DNA from: Blastocladiella emersonii ATCC 22665
Taxonomy: Eukaryota > Blastocladiomycota > Blastocladiomycetes > Blastocladiales > Blastocladiaceae
Length of the DNA stretch: 64,000 nt
Assembly (NCBI GenBank): GCA_025594325.1
Contig: JANHCV010000010.1
Span: 1,240,001-1,304,000, forward strand
Direction: 5' to 3'
A program made the translations under genes and the position numbers. The notes beneath the pieces are model-generated. The model made no database searches. It saw only the letters and a program-made list of their open reading frames with translations, and was not told the DNA's origin. Every line of letters starts with the position of its first letter. The stretch's first letter is position 1. Below, in pieces: positions 53,373 through 63,226 of the stretch.

Positions 53373-54834
53373 GGGCGCGGGTGGTGGGCGCGGCGGCGCG
53401 TGTGGTGGTGGTGGTGGGGGAGCGAGGGAGCGAACGGAGGAGAGAGCGCGAAGTGGGCGAGCGGTGGGAGGGGAGCGGGAGGGAGAGAGGGAGACGACCC
53501 AGCCGCCGCACGCTTCGCTTCGTCGCTTCGTGTTCGTGTGCGCAACCGGGCAACCGTCGCTGGCGTCGAGTGAGCCACGCGGCACGCGGCACCGCGGCGT
53601 CAATTTTTCAAGTGGGCGCGCGCGCGCTCGCCAGGTTTTCGGCGGTTGCTGCTGCTTCCGCTCTTGGGGACTCGTGGGCGAGTGGGCGCAGCGAGAGGAA
53701 GAGGGCGGAGAGAGAGAGAGGGCGGTGCGACGCGCGTGTTCGCTCGGCGCCCGCGGCCAGGATCGGGGTTGGCGAAGCGCGCGGTCCGCCGCCGCTCGCC
53801 GCGCTGTGGTGGCGATGGTGGCCGCGCGGCTGCAGCCAAGAAATCGAGCTTGGCCGGCCACGAGCCCCGTGAATCTGGGCCTGAGCCGACTGCTGCGTCG
53901 GGTTCCACGACGGGGAGTGGGACGCGATGCGACGCGTGCAGAAGCGGCGGCGGCGAGAGCTTGGATGAGGGCGAAGGAGGTGGCGGCACGCCTCTTGCTT
54001 GTGTGTGTGCCTGACCGGGTGGGAGAGCGGGGGTCGCTGCTGGTGATCGCAGTGCGCAGCAGCTGGAGCGCGAGCGCGGCGGAGTGGTGGTGGTGGTCGT
54101 GGTGCAGGCGGCGATGGGAGAGCGCATCGCGGTGGGCGCGTGAGACGCGACGCGAACTTGTTTCCGCTGCCGCCGCTGCTGCTGTTCCTGGCTCCGCTGC
54201 TGCTCTTGCACCCCACCCTCGGCGCGTGGATTCTCGCCCGCCTACGTCCTCTCTGGCCGAATCCTTGCATGCCGCTGGGGCGGTGCCGCTCGCCTCACGT
54301 CTCGGGTGCGTTTGCGCGCGCAAGTGCGAGACTCGCGACGCGCCGCACGCTCCCTGTTCCCACGACGGCCACGCAGCCGGAACGAGTGCGGGAGAAGCGG
54401 ACGGTTCCCGCCGCCGATGAACCGACTGACCGACGGCCCGCACTCGTCGCTTGTGTGGCCTCGCTCAAAGCGACACTCGGCGCCCTCTGTCGCCTCTGGA
54501 AGTCTCACCAAGGGCTGACACGCACGGGTCCAGGGCCTAGCGCACCGACACCGGCACGAACTACTCTCCGCTGTGTACTGCTCTCTGGTTCGCATCGAGA
54601 CGAGCCATGGATGTGGCAAACTCAAGGGAAGATCGCAGGTTCCAGGGCACGCGCCCGAGTCCCCCGATCCGACGCGCGTGAGCCACCCTCGCTGCTGCGA
54701 TCGATGCCGCCTGATCGCTTCCTCGCCTCCTCTCCTTACCTCAAGTCTCGACAAATCACTCCACAAACAATCCAGGGGGGAAGGAAGCAAGCCCGCAATA
54801 CATTTCTACTCTACTGTGCGCACCCAGCAACCGC
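53373..54834. other. Intergenic region between the two Set9-like genes
   Basis: About 1.46 kb holding the promoter and leader of paralogue 1 and the 3' flank of paralogue 2. The minus frame of paralogue 1 stays open to about 54443 but is compositionally random-looking (Arg/Ser/Ala-rich), so I read it as leader. No other gene seen. Confidence 0.5.
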
Positions 54835-57800
54835 TCAGCTGCGCACCCGCGGCGGCAACCTCGGCGGCCAGTCGTGCCCCGGCGAGAGTGCCGGTGCGTT
54901 CTCGCCCGCGTCCGACTCGGACCGCGACCGCGCCGGCGCCGCGGGCCGCGCCGCAACCGACTGCGACTGCAGCGACTTTTTCACCTTGCGCTTCTTGGCC
55001 GGCGGCGACTGGGACTCGCCGTTCGCGGTCGCCGTGTCAGCCTGGCTCGCGGGTCGTTTGCTGGCTTTCGACGACGACGACGACGCGGGCGAGGACGACG
55101 ACGAGGTGCGCTGCTGCTGCTGCTGCTGCTGCTGTGCGCCGTCTTGCCGCGCGCGGTAAGCGCTCGCCGCCGCCATCACCGCGGCCAACGGCGACGACAC
55201 GGCGGAGTTCGACTGCGAGTTGACCGAGGAGCTTGACGACGACGAGCCGGACCCGCTCGACACCAGGTCGACCGGCACCGCGGACCGCCGCGCGCGCGGC
55301 GCGCTCGTGTCGGCGCTGCTGCTCCGGCCGCTGCCCCCGCCCCCGCCGCTCTCGGAGGGCGACGACGACGACGACGACGAGTCGTCCAGCAAAATGACGG
55401 TCCGCGTAGCGGTCGCGGTCGCGGTCGTGGTCGCGGCTGCGGGTTGGCGCGGCAATCGCACCGGCTCGCGTTCGCGCGGGCGTGCGCTCCGCTCGGACTG
55501 CGCTTGTTCGCGCTGCGGCGAGCGTTGCGGCTTCTGCTGCTGCTGCGTGGCGCCGTGGCGAGCGAAGACGGGCGCTGCAGAACGAGAGGGATCGCTGCGA
55601 GCGGAAGCGGCGGAAGCGGCGGCGGCGGGCCGCGCGGGAGCAGCAGGTCGAGCGGGCGGGTCGCTGCGAGCGGGGGCGTCGCGCAGCATCAGCGCGGCGG
55701 GGGAGACCGTGCTCGGTGCAGCAGCTGGTCGAGCACGAGCGGGTGCAGGAACAGGAGCTGCAGCGGAGGCCGGTGACGGTGCCGATGCATCACGACGAGC
55801 TGGCACGGGCGCAGCCGGTGCTTCGCGACGAGCAGGCGCGGCCACCTTCGCCTTCGCCGCAGCCGCCGCCGCAGCCGCCGCGCCGTCCGACACAAGCTGC
55901 TGCTTGCTCCCCGCCCCCGCCCCCGCCCCCGTCGGCGGCGTCGGTGGCGCCGGCGTGAGGGGCTTGAGGTGCGCGAGCCGGGTGATGTCGATGTTGACGA
56001 CGGGCTGGTAGACGAGGTCGGGCGGGAGGTTGGGTGCGGCCTGGGCGCCCTTGAGGAGCTGGAACTCGTTGGCCCAGCCGGCCCACGTCATTTTGCGCAG
56101 CTTGCGGCCCGTGGTGTCGCGCGCGATGGCGAGCAGGCGTTCCCACACATTCTTGAGCGCGAACCGGTAGTGCAGGTCGCCGGACACCAGCACGATCGCG
56201 GTCAGGGTCGGGTCGTCGGCCTTGCTGGACGAGGCGGGGGAGGCGGGCCGGGCGCCAGCGGCCATCGTCGTTGAGGAAGAGGAGGAGGATGCGAGCGACG
56301 AGGACGACGAGGCCGTTGGCAACGATGGCGGCTGCGGCTGCGGCGGCGGCGGCGCGGCGTAGATGGACACGCCGCCGTACAGGATATCCGTGACGCGGCG
56401 GATCTCGCGAAAGTGCGGCGCGGCAAACGTCTTTTCGTACCCGAGGAACATGACCTGGTAGTATCCCCACTCGAGCTCAAACTTCTCGTCCACGTAGTCG
56501 CACAGCGGCACCGTGATGGCCGGCCACCACGCCTTGTCGAACCACGCGAGGACAAAGTGCCGCTGGTTGAAATGCGGGACGGGGACCGCCGCGGGCAGCG
56601 GGTGGTCCGGGTGCTGGAACGAGTCGGGCGCGGGCTCGACGACGCGCGGGACACCGATCAGGTCCGCGTCCTTGAACTGCACCTCCATCTCGCGCAGCTT
56701 CGCGAGCTCGCGCGTCAGCCGCGCAATCTCCTGCCCGCTGAGCCGCGCCGGCCGCGTGTCGACTGGCGCGGGCGCGGGCGCCGGCGCTCGCGTCTGCACG
56801 ACCTCGATAGTCGTGATGATCCCGTCGTCGCCCTCGTCGCGGCCTTCGGCGCCCGCGGCCGCTGCCCCATCGTCCGCGTCCGCGTCCCCGGCGCCGCTCC
56901 CGTTCGCGGCCGCGGGCGCGCCGTTGTACGTCAGCCGCCAGTGGACCTCGTGCAGGAGGTACCCGTCGGGGATCCACTTGCCGCCGGGCGCCTCGACCTC
57001 CCACATCGGGCGCCGGTTACGTGCGCTGGCGTTCGCGTTCGCGCTCGCGCTCGCGCTCGCGGCGGCGGGCTTGACGCGCACGGGCCAGTCGGTGCCGTAC
57101 AGCTGGTCATGCCGGATACACTTGTGGCAGATGACGATGCTGGCGGGCGTGACCTCGAACGTGTACGTCGAGCACGCGCAGCGCGCGCACGGGACCATGG
57201 GCGGCGACGGCGGCGGGGTGTGCGACACCTCGCGCTGCGCGAGCGCCACGCGGGCGCGGAACGACTGCAGCACGGGCGGCGGGATCGATTTGCTCTTGGC
57301 GCCGGCGGAGCCGGAGCCGGCGGAACGCGTGCGCGAGGACGCGGCCGGATCGGGCAGCGCGGCCGCCGAGGAGGATGGCGGGGCGCGGCTACGGCTGCTC
57401 GGTCCGCCACGCTGCGAGCGGGTGCGGGTCGTCGCGCCGCCGCTGCCGCTGCCGCTGCTGCTTCGGTCGTCGAGCTCCATGGCGAGCGCACTGCCCGCGT
57501 CGCCGTCGTCGGCACTGGCGACGTGGTCGAGCGGGATGCGCGGCGCGAACCCGTTGACGGCGCGTTGCTCGCACGTGGCGCACATGCAGTCGGCGTTGTT
57601 GAACCCGAAGAACGAGTTGCCGTACGAGACGAGGATCTCGTCGCCCTTGGCGATCGGGCGGATGACGACGAGCCGCGCGCGGGTGCCGGCGGACACGTCG
57701 AACCGGACGTTCGGGTTGCAGTCGTGGTTGGCGAAGCGGATGGGGCCAGCGAGCAGCTTGGACAGGGACTTGTTGACCTCGAAGATGCTGAACTCGCGGC

Positions 57801-58659
57801 CGATGCGCGTGGCCTCGTCGTCCTCGGCGCGCGTCATGCGGCCGAACCGGCCCGAGCACGCCTCGATGGTCGCGTTCTCGGCCCAGTCGCGCGACGCGAC
57901 CACCATGGCGTGGTGCGCGGGCGGCGCCGACGACGCGACCGACCGCGCGGGCGAGTCGAGCGGCTGCGCCTTGTCGGGCGTCGTCGATGGCGCCGAGTCG
58001 GTGGGCGACGCCGCGAACCGGCGCGACTCGACCAGGTCGAACCCCGCGTCCGGCGCGTACATGAGCACGTACCGCCGCATGTGCTCGCAGAAGTGCCGCA
58101 CGTGCGGCAGCGGGAGCACGGCCTCGAGCCACTGGCGGAGCCACGGGATCGCGCTACACACGGGCACGGGTCGGGGATCGTGAGCAACTCGGGACGTGCG
58201 GCACACACCGGCCACGGCAACGTACGCAATGATCGAGTGCATCGCAGTCCCCTGCGAGATCGTGTTGGCGGCGTAGCACCGCAGGATCTCGGCGACGCGG
58301 CGACCCGGAACAGCCAAGCTCCACGGCCGCTTCGCGATGCGGTAGGGGATCTCCTGCAGGCTCGCGTAGTCGGGCGCCGTCGAGTCGCGCGCCATGACCT
58401 TGCTGAGCTCGAGCTTGTGGGTGCGGAACGGCAGGTGCACGTTGTCGAGCAGGATGTGCGTGCACACGTCGTCGTACGCCGCCAGCGCCTGCAGCGACTC
58501 GACCGACGGCGTGTCCTTGACGAGCGCCGGCGTCAGCGCCGCCAGCGCGTCGGTGCCCGAGGCAACGCACGCTTCCCAGTGCGCGCGGAACGGGCGCCGC
58601 GCGATGGCGGCGGCGTCCGGGGTCGCGGCAGCGGCGGCAGCGGTGGAAGAGGACGCCAT
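54835..58659 (-). CDS. SET9: Set9/Suv4-20-like SET-domain methyltransferase, paralogue 2
   Basis: Exons 58659-58226 and 58153-54835 give 1250 residues. The 72-nt intron (GTACGT...TGTAG) matches the first intron of paralogue 1 in position and phase, but has no stop and is a multiple of three. Landmarks are LAAYDDVCTHILLDNVHLPF with RTHKLEL near 60-90, AIPWL at 146-150, NHDC at 287-290, VSYGNSFFG at 320-328, post-SET CMCATC at 334-339, a CARCACSTYTFEV cysteine segment, and HFNQRHFVLAWFDKAWWPAI, a PWWP-like strand. The C-terminal 450 residues are disordered with Ser and Gln runs and basic SPPAKKRKVKK, a likely nuclear localisation signal. Expected activity is H4K20 methylation; division of labour with paralogue 1 is unknown. 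Confidence 0.85.
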   Translation of the reverse strand: MASSSTAAAAAATPDAAAIARRPFRAHWEACVASGTDALAALTPALVKDTPSVESLQALAAYDDVCTHILLDNVHLPFRTHKLELSKVMARDSTAPDYASLQEIPYRIAKRPWSLAVPGRRVAEILRCYAANTISQGTAMHSIIAYVAVAGVCRTSRVAHDPRPVPVCSAIPWLRQWLEAVLPLPHVRHFCEHMRRYVLMYAPDAGFDLVESRRFAASPTDSAPSTTPDKAQPLDSPARSVASSAPPAHHAMVVASRDWAENATIEACSGRFGRMTRAEDDEATRIGREFSIFEVNKSLSKLLAGPIRFANHDCNPNVRFDVSAGTRARLVVIRPIAKGDEILVSYGNSFFGFNNADCMCATCEQRAVNGFAPRIPLDHVASADDGDAGSALAMELDDRSSSGSGSGGATTRTRSQRGGPSSRSRAPPSSSAAALPDPAASSRTRSAGSGSAGAKSKSIPPPVLQSFRARVALAQREVSHTPPPSPPMVPCARCACSTYTFEVTPASIVICHKCIRHDQLYGTDWPVRVKPAAASASASANANASARNRRPMWEVEAPGGKWIPDGYLLHEVHWRLTYNGAPAAANGSGAGDADADDGAAAAGAEGRDEGDDGIITTIEVVQTRAPAPAPAPVDTRPARLSGQEIARLTRELAKLREMEVQFKDADLIGVPRVVEPAPDSFQHPDHPLPAAVPVPHFNQRHFVLAWFDKAWWPAITVPLCDYVDEKFELEWGYYQVMFLGYEKTFAAPHFREIRRVTDILYGGVSIYAAPPPPQPQPPSLPTASSSSSLASSSSSSTTMAAGARPASPASSSKADDPTLTAIVLVSGDLHYRFALKNVWERLLAIARDTTGRKLRKMTWAGWANEFQLLKGAQAAPNLPPDLVYQPVVNIDITRLAHLKPLTPAPPTPPTGAGAGAGSKQQLVSDGAAAAAAAAAKAKVAAPARREAPAAPVPARRDASAPSPASAAAPVPAPARARPAAAPSTVSPAALMLRDAPARSDPPARPAAPARPAAAASAASARSDPSRSAAPVFARHGATQQQQKPQRSPQREQAQSERSARPREREPVRLPRQPAAATTTATATATRTVILLDDSSSSSSSPSESGGGGGSGRSSSADTSAPRARRSAVPVDLVSSGSGSSSSSSSVNSQSNSAVSSPLAAVMAAASAYRARQDGAQQQQQQQQRTSSSSSPASSSSSKASKRPASQADTATANGESQSPPAKKRKVKKSLQSQSVAARPAAPARSRSESDAGENAPALSPGHDWPPRLPPRVRS

Positions 58660-59224
58660 AGGGCGGGGCGGGGCGGGGCTCGAACTCGGACTGCGACGTC
58701 GGCGGCAAGGGCGACGGTGCGAGTTCCCCCGATGCCAGGCAGGCAGGAGCTTGATCCGTTGCACAGAGTCAGGGACGGGTGGGAGACGATGACGCCGGAG
58801 GGCAGGGCGCGTCGCCCGGGATCAGGCGCGGCAGCAGCGAGGGGGGCAGGGCGAATGTTCGAGACACGAAGTGAGAGAGGGAGCGGCTCGAGGAGTCAGA
58901 CCGACCCGACCCGACCAACCAGCGAGCGAGTTGAGACGCGAGCGACGGCGGCCGGCGATGCCATGGGCTTCGGAATGGCACTGCTCCTTGAGGCAGCACC
59001 TTCAGACGGCCGGGCCGCACCCTAACGATATGGGCAGCGCGCGCTGAGCCGCACCGTCGCGATCTCGTGAGTGATCGGGCGATGATCGTGGACGCAGGGC
59101 GGGCGGGATGGGCACGGAATCCAATTCGGGGCGAGAGGGGAGTAGGAACAACGGCAAAAGGGACGAGGAGGGAGAGTCTACAAAAGGGAGAGGAGGAGGG
59201 GAGGGGAGAGGTGCAGGGCGGGGT
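58660..59224. other. Intergenic region, no gene seen
   Basis: Promoter side of Set9-like paralogue 2 and 3' flank of the septin gene, both on the minus strand. A purine-rich GGGAGAGGAGGAGGGG tract lies near 59185-59210. Confidence 0.5.
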
Positions 59225-60426
59225 CTACTTCTTGGAGCTCATCTTCTCCTCGAGCAGCTTGATCTCGGAGGTGAGCGCGGTAATGTAGCTGTGCTCGTGC
59301 TCGAGGTCCTTGTTGAGCTTGTCGCGCTCGGCAATGAGCTTCTGCTCCCACTGGCGGAACATGGCCTCCTTGGCCTTGACCTGCTCGGCGAAGCGGCGGC
59401 GGAGGTTGTCCTCCTCCTCCTTGAACTTGGCGTCCTTGCGGGTGACCGTGGAGACGAGGCGGCCGTTGGCGTCGAGGTGGGTGGACCGGAACGTCTCGTA
59501 GTGGTTCTCCTCGGTGGTGGTGACGAGGTCGAGCATGTGCTGGCGGATGAGCAGGTTGCGCAGCTTCTTGAAGTCGCAGTGGTCCTCGTTCTCCACCTCG
59601 CTGACGCCCCACAGGTACTGGCGGCCCTTGACGGTGCGGCCGTCGGGCGTGACCACGTCGTCCTCGGACCCGATCACCGAGTAGGGCATGGCGTCGACGA
59701 GCACCTGGTTGCGCTCGGTGGTGCCCTCCGTGTCCGACTCGACGGGCGGCAGGTACACGTTGATGTTGTGGTGGGCGATGGCGTCGCGCACGCGCCGCTT
59801 GAAGTTGGCCAGGTCCTTGGGCGTCAGCGTGTCGGCCTTGGCAATCACGGGGATCAGGTTGACGCGAGTGCCGAGCTTCTTCATGGTCTCAATGTCGAGC
59901 GGCCGCAGCGTCTGGCCCGACGGGTAGATGAAGTACAGGCACGCGTGCACGCGCCCGTCCAGCATGTCGACGCGCTCGGGCTGCATCTCCTGGCGCAGGT
60001 ACGACTCGTGCTGCCCGTCGATGAAGTCGATGATGGGCACCCACGCGTCGCGGTTGTTGACGTAGTCGCCGAACCCGGGCGTGTCGACCACGTTGAGCTG
60101 GGTGCGGAACCCCTTTTCCTCGAACTCTACATGAAGGGAATGAGGGTGAGTCAGCTCAGGGACAAGCACAAGAGCGTGAGAGCAAGCGCACCGACGCGGA
60201 TCACGTCAATCGACACGGTCTTGCGGTTGAGGGCGTCGCGGCGCTTGTTGGGGTCGCGGTAGTTTTTCACCGTGGTCGTCAGCAGCGTGTTGACGAAGGT
60301 CGACTTGCCCGTGCCGGCCTCGCCGACCACCATGACGGTGAAGGTCGCGCCCTTGCGGGACACGATCTTGTGCGTCTGGTTGGGCAGGTTGGCGATGCCG
60401 ATGGTGCTGGATGGGCTCTGCAGCAT
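59225..60426 (-). CDS. Septin GTPase
   Basis: Exons 60426-60192 and 60126-59225 with a 65-nt intron (GTGCGC...TGTAG), phase 1, give 378 residues. The P-loop is GEAGTGKS at 35-42, the switch II/G3 motif DTPGFGD at 93-99 and the G4 motif AKAD at 174-177. The septin-unique element follows (GRQYLWGVSEVENEDHCDFK), and the C-terminus is a coiled coil (about 290-378, ending KLLEEKMSSKK). The length is normal for a CDC12/CDC10-sized septin; the subgroup cannot be assigned by eye. It forms hetero-oligomeric filaments at the cell cortex, septum or cilium base. It is divergent from the mitochondrial carrier gene. Confidence 0.95.
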
Positions 60427-61508
60427 GGTCGGGCGGGCGGGCGGAATTCGGGCGGTGTGTGGCGTAGTCGTGGTCGATCCGTGCGGGGCGCGTGGGTGCG
60501 TGGATGCGAGAATTCGGTCGGCGGAGTGCAATGCGTGGAGTTGATAGCGTGTCGATGCGTTGCCGGATGTGTGTGCGGGCGACTGGGCAGCGACAAGGGA
60601 CACGACACGTGCGGCGAGCAAGGACGGGCGGCGACGAGTGGCGGCGGGGCAGGTCTCGAGTGGCGTCGGCCTTGCGCGCGTGGGTGGCGCGAGAAACGAG
60701 AGGGGGAGAAGCAAAAAAAGGCCACTCAGCCGACTTCACACCCGAGTCCTGCCACGCCCGTCACTCGGGGAGACCCGGAAGTGTGGCACAGGCCGGTGCG
60801 TCACGGCCGGGGGAAAATGAAGCACGCGACCGGCCGACTGGCAGGGCGCAACACCCCCGCACACTGATCATTCATGCAGCCCGCGCTCGCCCTCCCCGGC
60901 CTCCTCTCCTGCAAGGCCTGCCGACACCCACACCCAAACCTATAAGAGGCGTCCTCGCCCCCTTCTCCCTTCTGCACCTTCCCCGCCTCTGCTCTGTATC
61001 CAACGTGGAAGCCGTCGTTGCCGTCGCTGTTGTCGCTCGTCTACGCATCAACACCTGCATCAACCCACCCGCAACTGCTCGCTTGCAATGTGCGTGCGCG
61101 CCCTTACGGATCGAGCCGCCCGCGCGTGCTCGCCGCGCCCGCCAGTGTCGCGCCCGTGTCGCGCGTGCCTCCCGCTCCGCTATCCGCCGCGCTTGCCGTA
61201 ACGCGCGCGAGTGCTCGATCGGCCCGCCCGTTAGTCGCTCGGCGCTGGGCGACACGTCGTGTGTGTGTGTGTGTGTGTGGCGAGGCGCCCGTGTTGTGCC
61301 GTGCGGGGAACCGACCGGCCGTGCCACACACGCGGCGGGAGGCAGCGCGGGCGAGCGAACCCTATCCAAGCTCTACTCTACACTCTGCTCGCCGCTCGCC
61401 GCCGTGCTCGATCCTGCCTCCACTCGATCCGCCCGCCCGTCTAACTCTCTGCGCGACCCTCCCGCCGTAGACCCCACCCTCCCCTCTGTACCCTAAACCG
61501 TTGCAACC
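60427..61508. other. Divergent intergenic region, septin-carrier
   Basis: About 1.08 kb between divergent starts. It contains a (GT)n microsatellite at 61259-61279 and pyrimidine-rich leader sequence before 61509. No gene seen. Confidence 0.55.
61259..61279 (+). repeat. (GT)n microsatellite
   Basis: About ten GT units, in the leader or promoter region of the carrier gene. Confidence 0.9.
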
Positions 61509-62837
61509 ATGACCCACCCCGTCATCCTCTCGGACGCGCGCAAGGCGTCCTTCGCCGCGGCCGCGTCGGCGACGCGCAACAACGAGCCGGCGCTGACCGA
61601 GGCCGACTTCGGCAAGGTAATCCGCGCCGCCGCGTCGGACGTGAAGCTGACGGACACCGACATTGCCGAGCTGTTCCGCGCGGCGGACGTGCGCAAGAAC
61701 GGGTCGCTGACGCTCGACGAGGTCGTCGCCTTCGAGACGGCGCTGATCCAGGCGGACGCGCTGCCGCAGCTCGCGTTCCGCATCACGGGCGAGCAGGTGG
61801 CCGAGGTGCACCTGTCCCCCGCCGTCAAGGCGCTCAAGTCGTCGTACGCGTTCGCGCTCGGGTCCGTGGCGGGCGCCGTCGGCGCCTTCTCCATCTACCC
61901 GATCGACCTGGTCAAGACGCGCATGCAGAACCAGCGGTCGGCCGTCCCCGGCGAGCTCCTGTACAAGAACTCGGTCCACTGCTTCAAAACCGTGTTCCGC
62001 ACCGAGGGCGTGCGCGGCCTCTACTCGGGCCTCGGCCCGCAGCTCATCGGCGTCGCCCCCGAGAAGGCCATCAAGCTGACCGTCAACGACCTCGTTCGGT
62101 CCATCCTGACCCCGGACCACGGCACGATCCCGCTGTGGGCCGAGATCCTCGCCGGGTGCTGCGCCGGTGGCTCGCAGGTCATCTTCACCAACCCGCTCGA
62201 GATCGTCAAGATCCGCCTGCAGGTCCAGGGCGAGGCCGGTGCGGGTGCGCCCCGCCAGGGCGCCGTGTCCATCATCCGGTCGCTCGGCCTCCGCGGCCTG
62301 TACCGCGGCGCCGGCGCGTGCCTGCTGCGCGACATCCCCTTCTCGGGCATCTACTTCTCGGCCTACGCGCACCTCAAGAAGGACTTTTTCGAGGAGTCGC
62401 CCAGCAAGCCGCTGACGCTGCCCGAGCTGCTCATGGCCGGCGCCATCGCCGGCATGCCTGCGGCGTACCTGACGACGCCCGCCGACGTGATCAAGACGCG
62501 CCTGCAGGTCGAGGCCAAGAAGGGCCAGACGACGTACAACGGGCTCACGGACGCGGCCGTCAAGATCTTCCGCGAGGAGGGGTTCAAGGCCTTCTTCAAG
62601 GGCGGGCCCGCGCGCATCTTCCGGTCGTCGCCGCAGTTCGGCGTCACGCTCATGACGTACGAGCTCCTGCAGAAGTCGGTGCCCTTCCCGTGGTCGACCG
62701 AGCCCATCCCGGCGTCGCAGGAGACCAAGGCCGCGCTCACGGGCAAGGTGCCCGACGAGGCCGCCATGGGCCGCGCCCGGTTGGCCGCCCTCATGCTGCA
62801 CGACATCCACACCAAGCTCGGTCTGCGCTCCAACTGA
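61509..62837 (+). CDS. AGC1: Aspartate/glutamate-type mitochondrial carrier, short EF-hand domain
   Basis: A single 442-residue frame. Residues 105-400 are a mitochondrial carrier with three signature repeats: PIDLVK at 131-136, PLEIVK at 229-234 and PADVIK at 324-329. Around them are stretches typical of the AGC (aralar/citrin) branch: [60 protein letters not shown]. The N-terminus has one canonical EF-hand loop at 60-71 (D-x-R-x-N-G-S...E) and perhaps a degenerate partner before it. Human AGCs have about eight EF-hands in 300 residues, so this regulatory part is much reduced. Predicted role: inner-membrane exchange of aspartate for glutamate in the malate-aspartate shuttle, possibly calcium-sensitive. 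No intron. Confidence 0.9.
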   Translation: MTHPVILSDARKASFAAAASATRNNEPALTEADFGKVIRAAASDVKLTDTDIAELFRAADVRKNGSLTLDEVVAFETALIQADALPQLAFRITGEQVAEVHLSPAVKALKSSYAFALGSVAGAVGAFSIYPIDLVKTRMQNQRSAVPGELLYKNSVHCFKTVFRTEGVRGLYSGLGPQLIGVAPEKAIKLTVNDLVRSILTPDHGTIPLWAEILAGCCAGGSQVIFTNPLEIVKIRLQVQGEAGAGAPRQGAVSIIRSLGLRGLYRGAGACLLRDIPFSGIYFSAYAHLKKDFFEESPSKPLTLPELLMAGAIAGMPAAYLTTPADVIKTRLQVEAKKGQTTYNGLTDAAVKIFREEGFKAFFKGGPARIFRSSPQFGVTLMTYELLQKSVPFPWSTEPIPASQETKAALTGKVPDEAAMGRARLAALMLHDIHTKLGLRSN

Positions 62838-63226
62838 GCTTCGTGTCGTGTCTCCCTCTCGTAGCTATACCTCGCCCCCCTGTACAAACCGCTAATAACT
62901 CTCTATTCTCCACTCCAATGCGAACGAACTCCCGAACGACGAAATACAACGAAACATGCAACATCGATCACCTCTCTGCCGCGAATCATCAGATACGTGA
63001 GGACTGCGTGGGCCCCGGAAGAACTGCAGCAGTCGCGGCGTCACGCGTCGCCGGTCGCGCTGCGCCGTACACGCGCCGCGCCGTGCTTGTTCGCCTCCGC
63101 CGCCCCGTTGCGTTATCGCGCCCCATCATGGCGTTGTGGCGCCCTCGCCCGCGTACAAAAGGCTCCCATTGTCGTCCTCCACGCGCGCTCTCTCTCCCGC
63201 AAGACGCTTCCCTCGCACTCATTGCA
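62838..63226. other. Intergenic region, promoter of heme oxygenase
   Basis: About 390 nt with no gene seen; pyrimidine-rich (TCTCTCTCCC) leader sequence precedes the ATG at 63227. Confidence 0.5.

Noticed and set aside
53373-54443. N-terminal extension of the first Set9-like protein
   Set aside because: The frame is open, but the sequence is Arg/Ser/Ala-random and lacks similarity to paralogue 2. Treated as leader, though it cannot be excluded.
56413-59025. Long plus-strand open frame of about 870 codons opposite the second Set9-like gene
   Set aside because: Arg/Ala/Gly-rich with no domain; the minus strand carries clear SET motifs. It is a by-product of GC-rich codon use.
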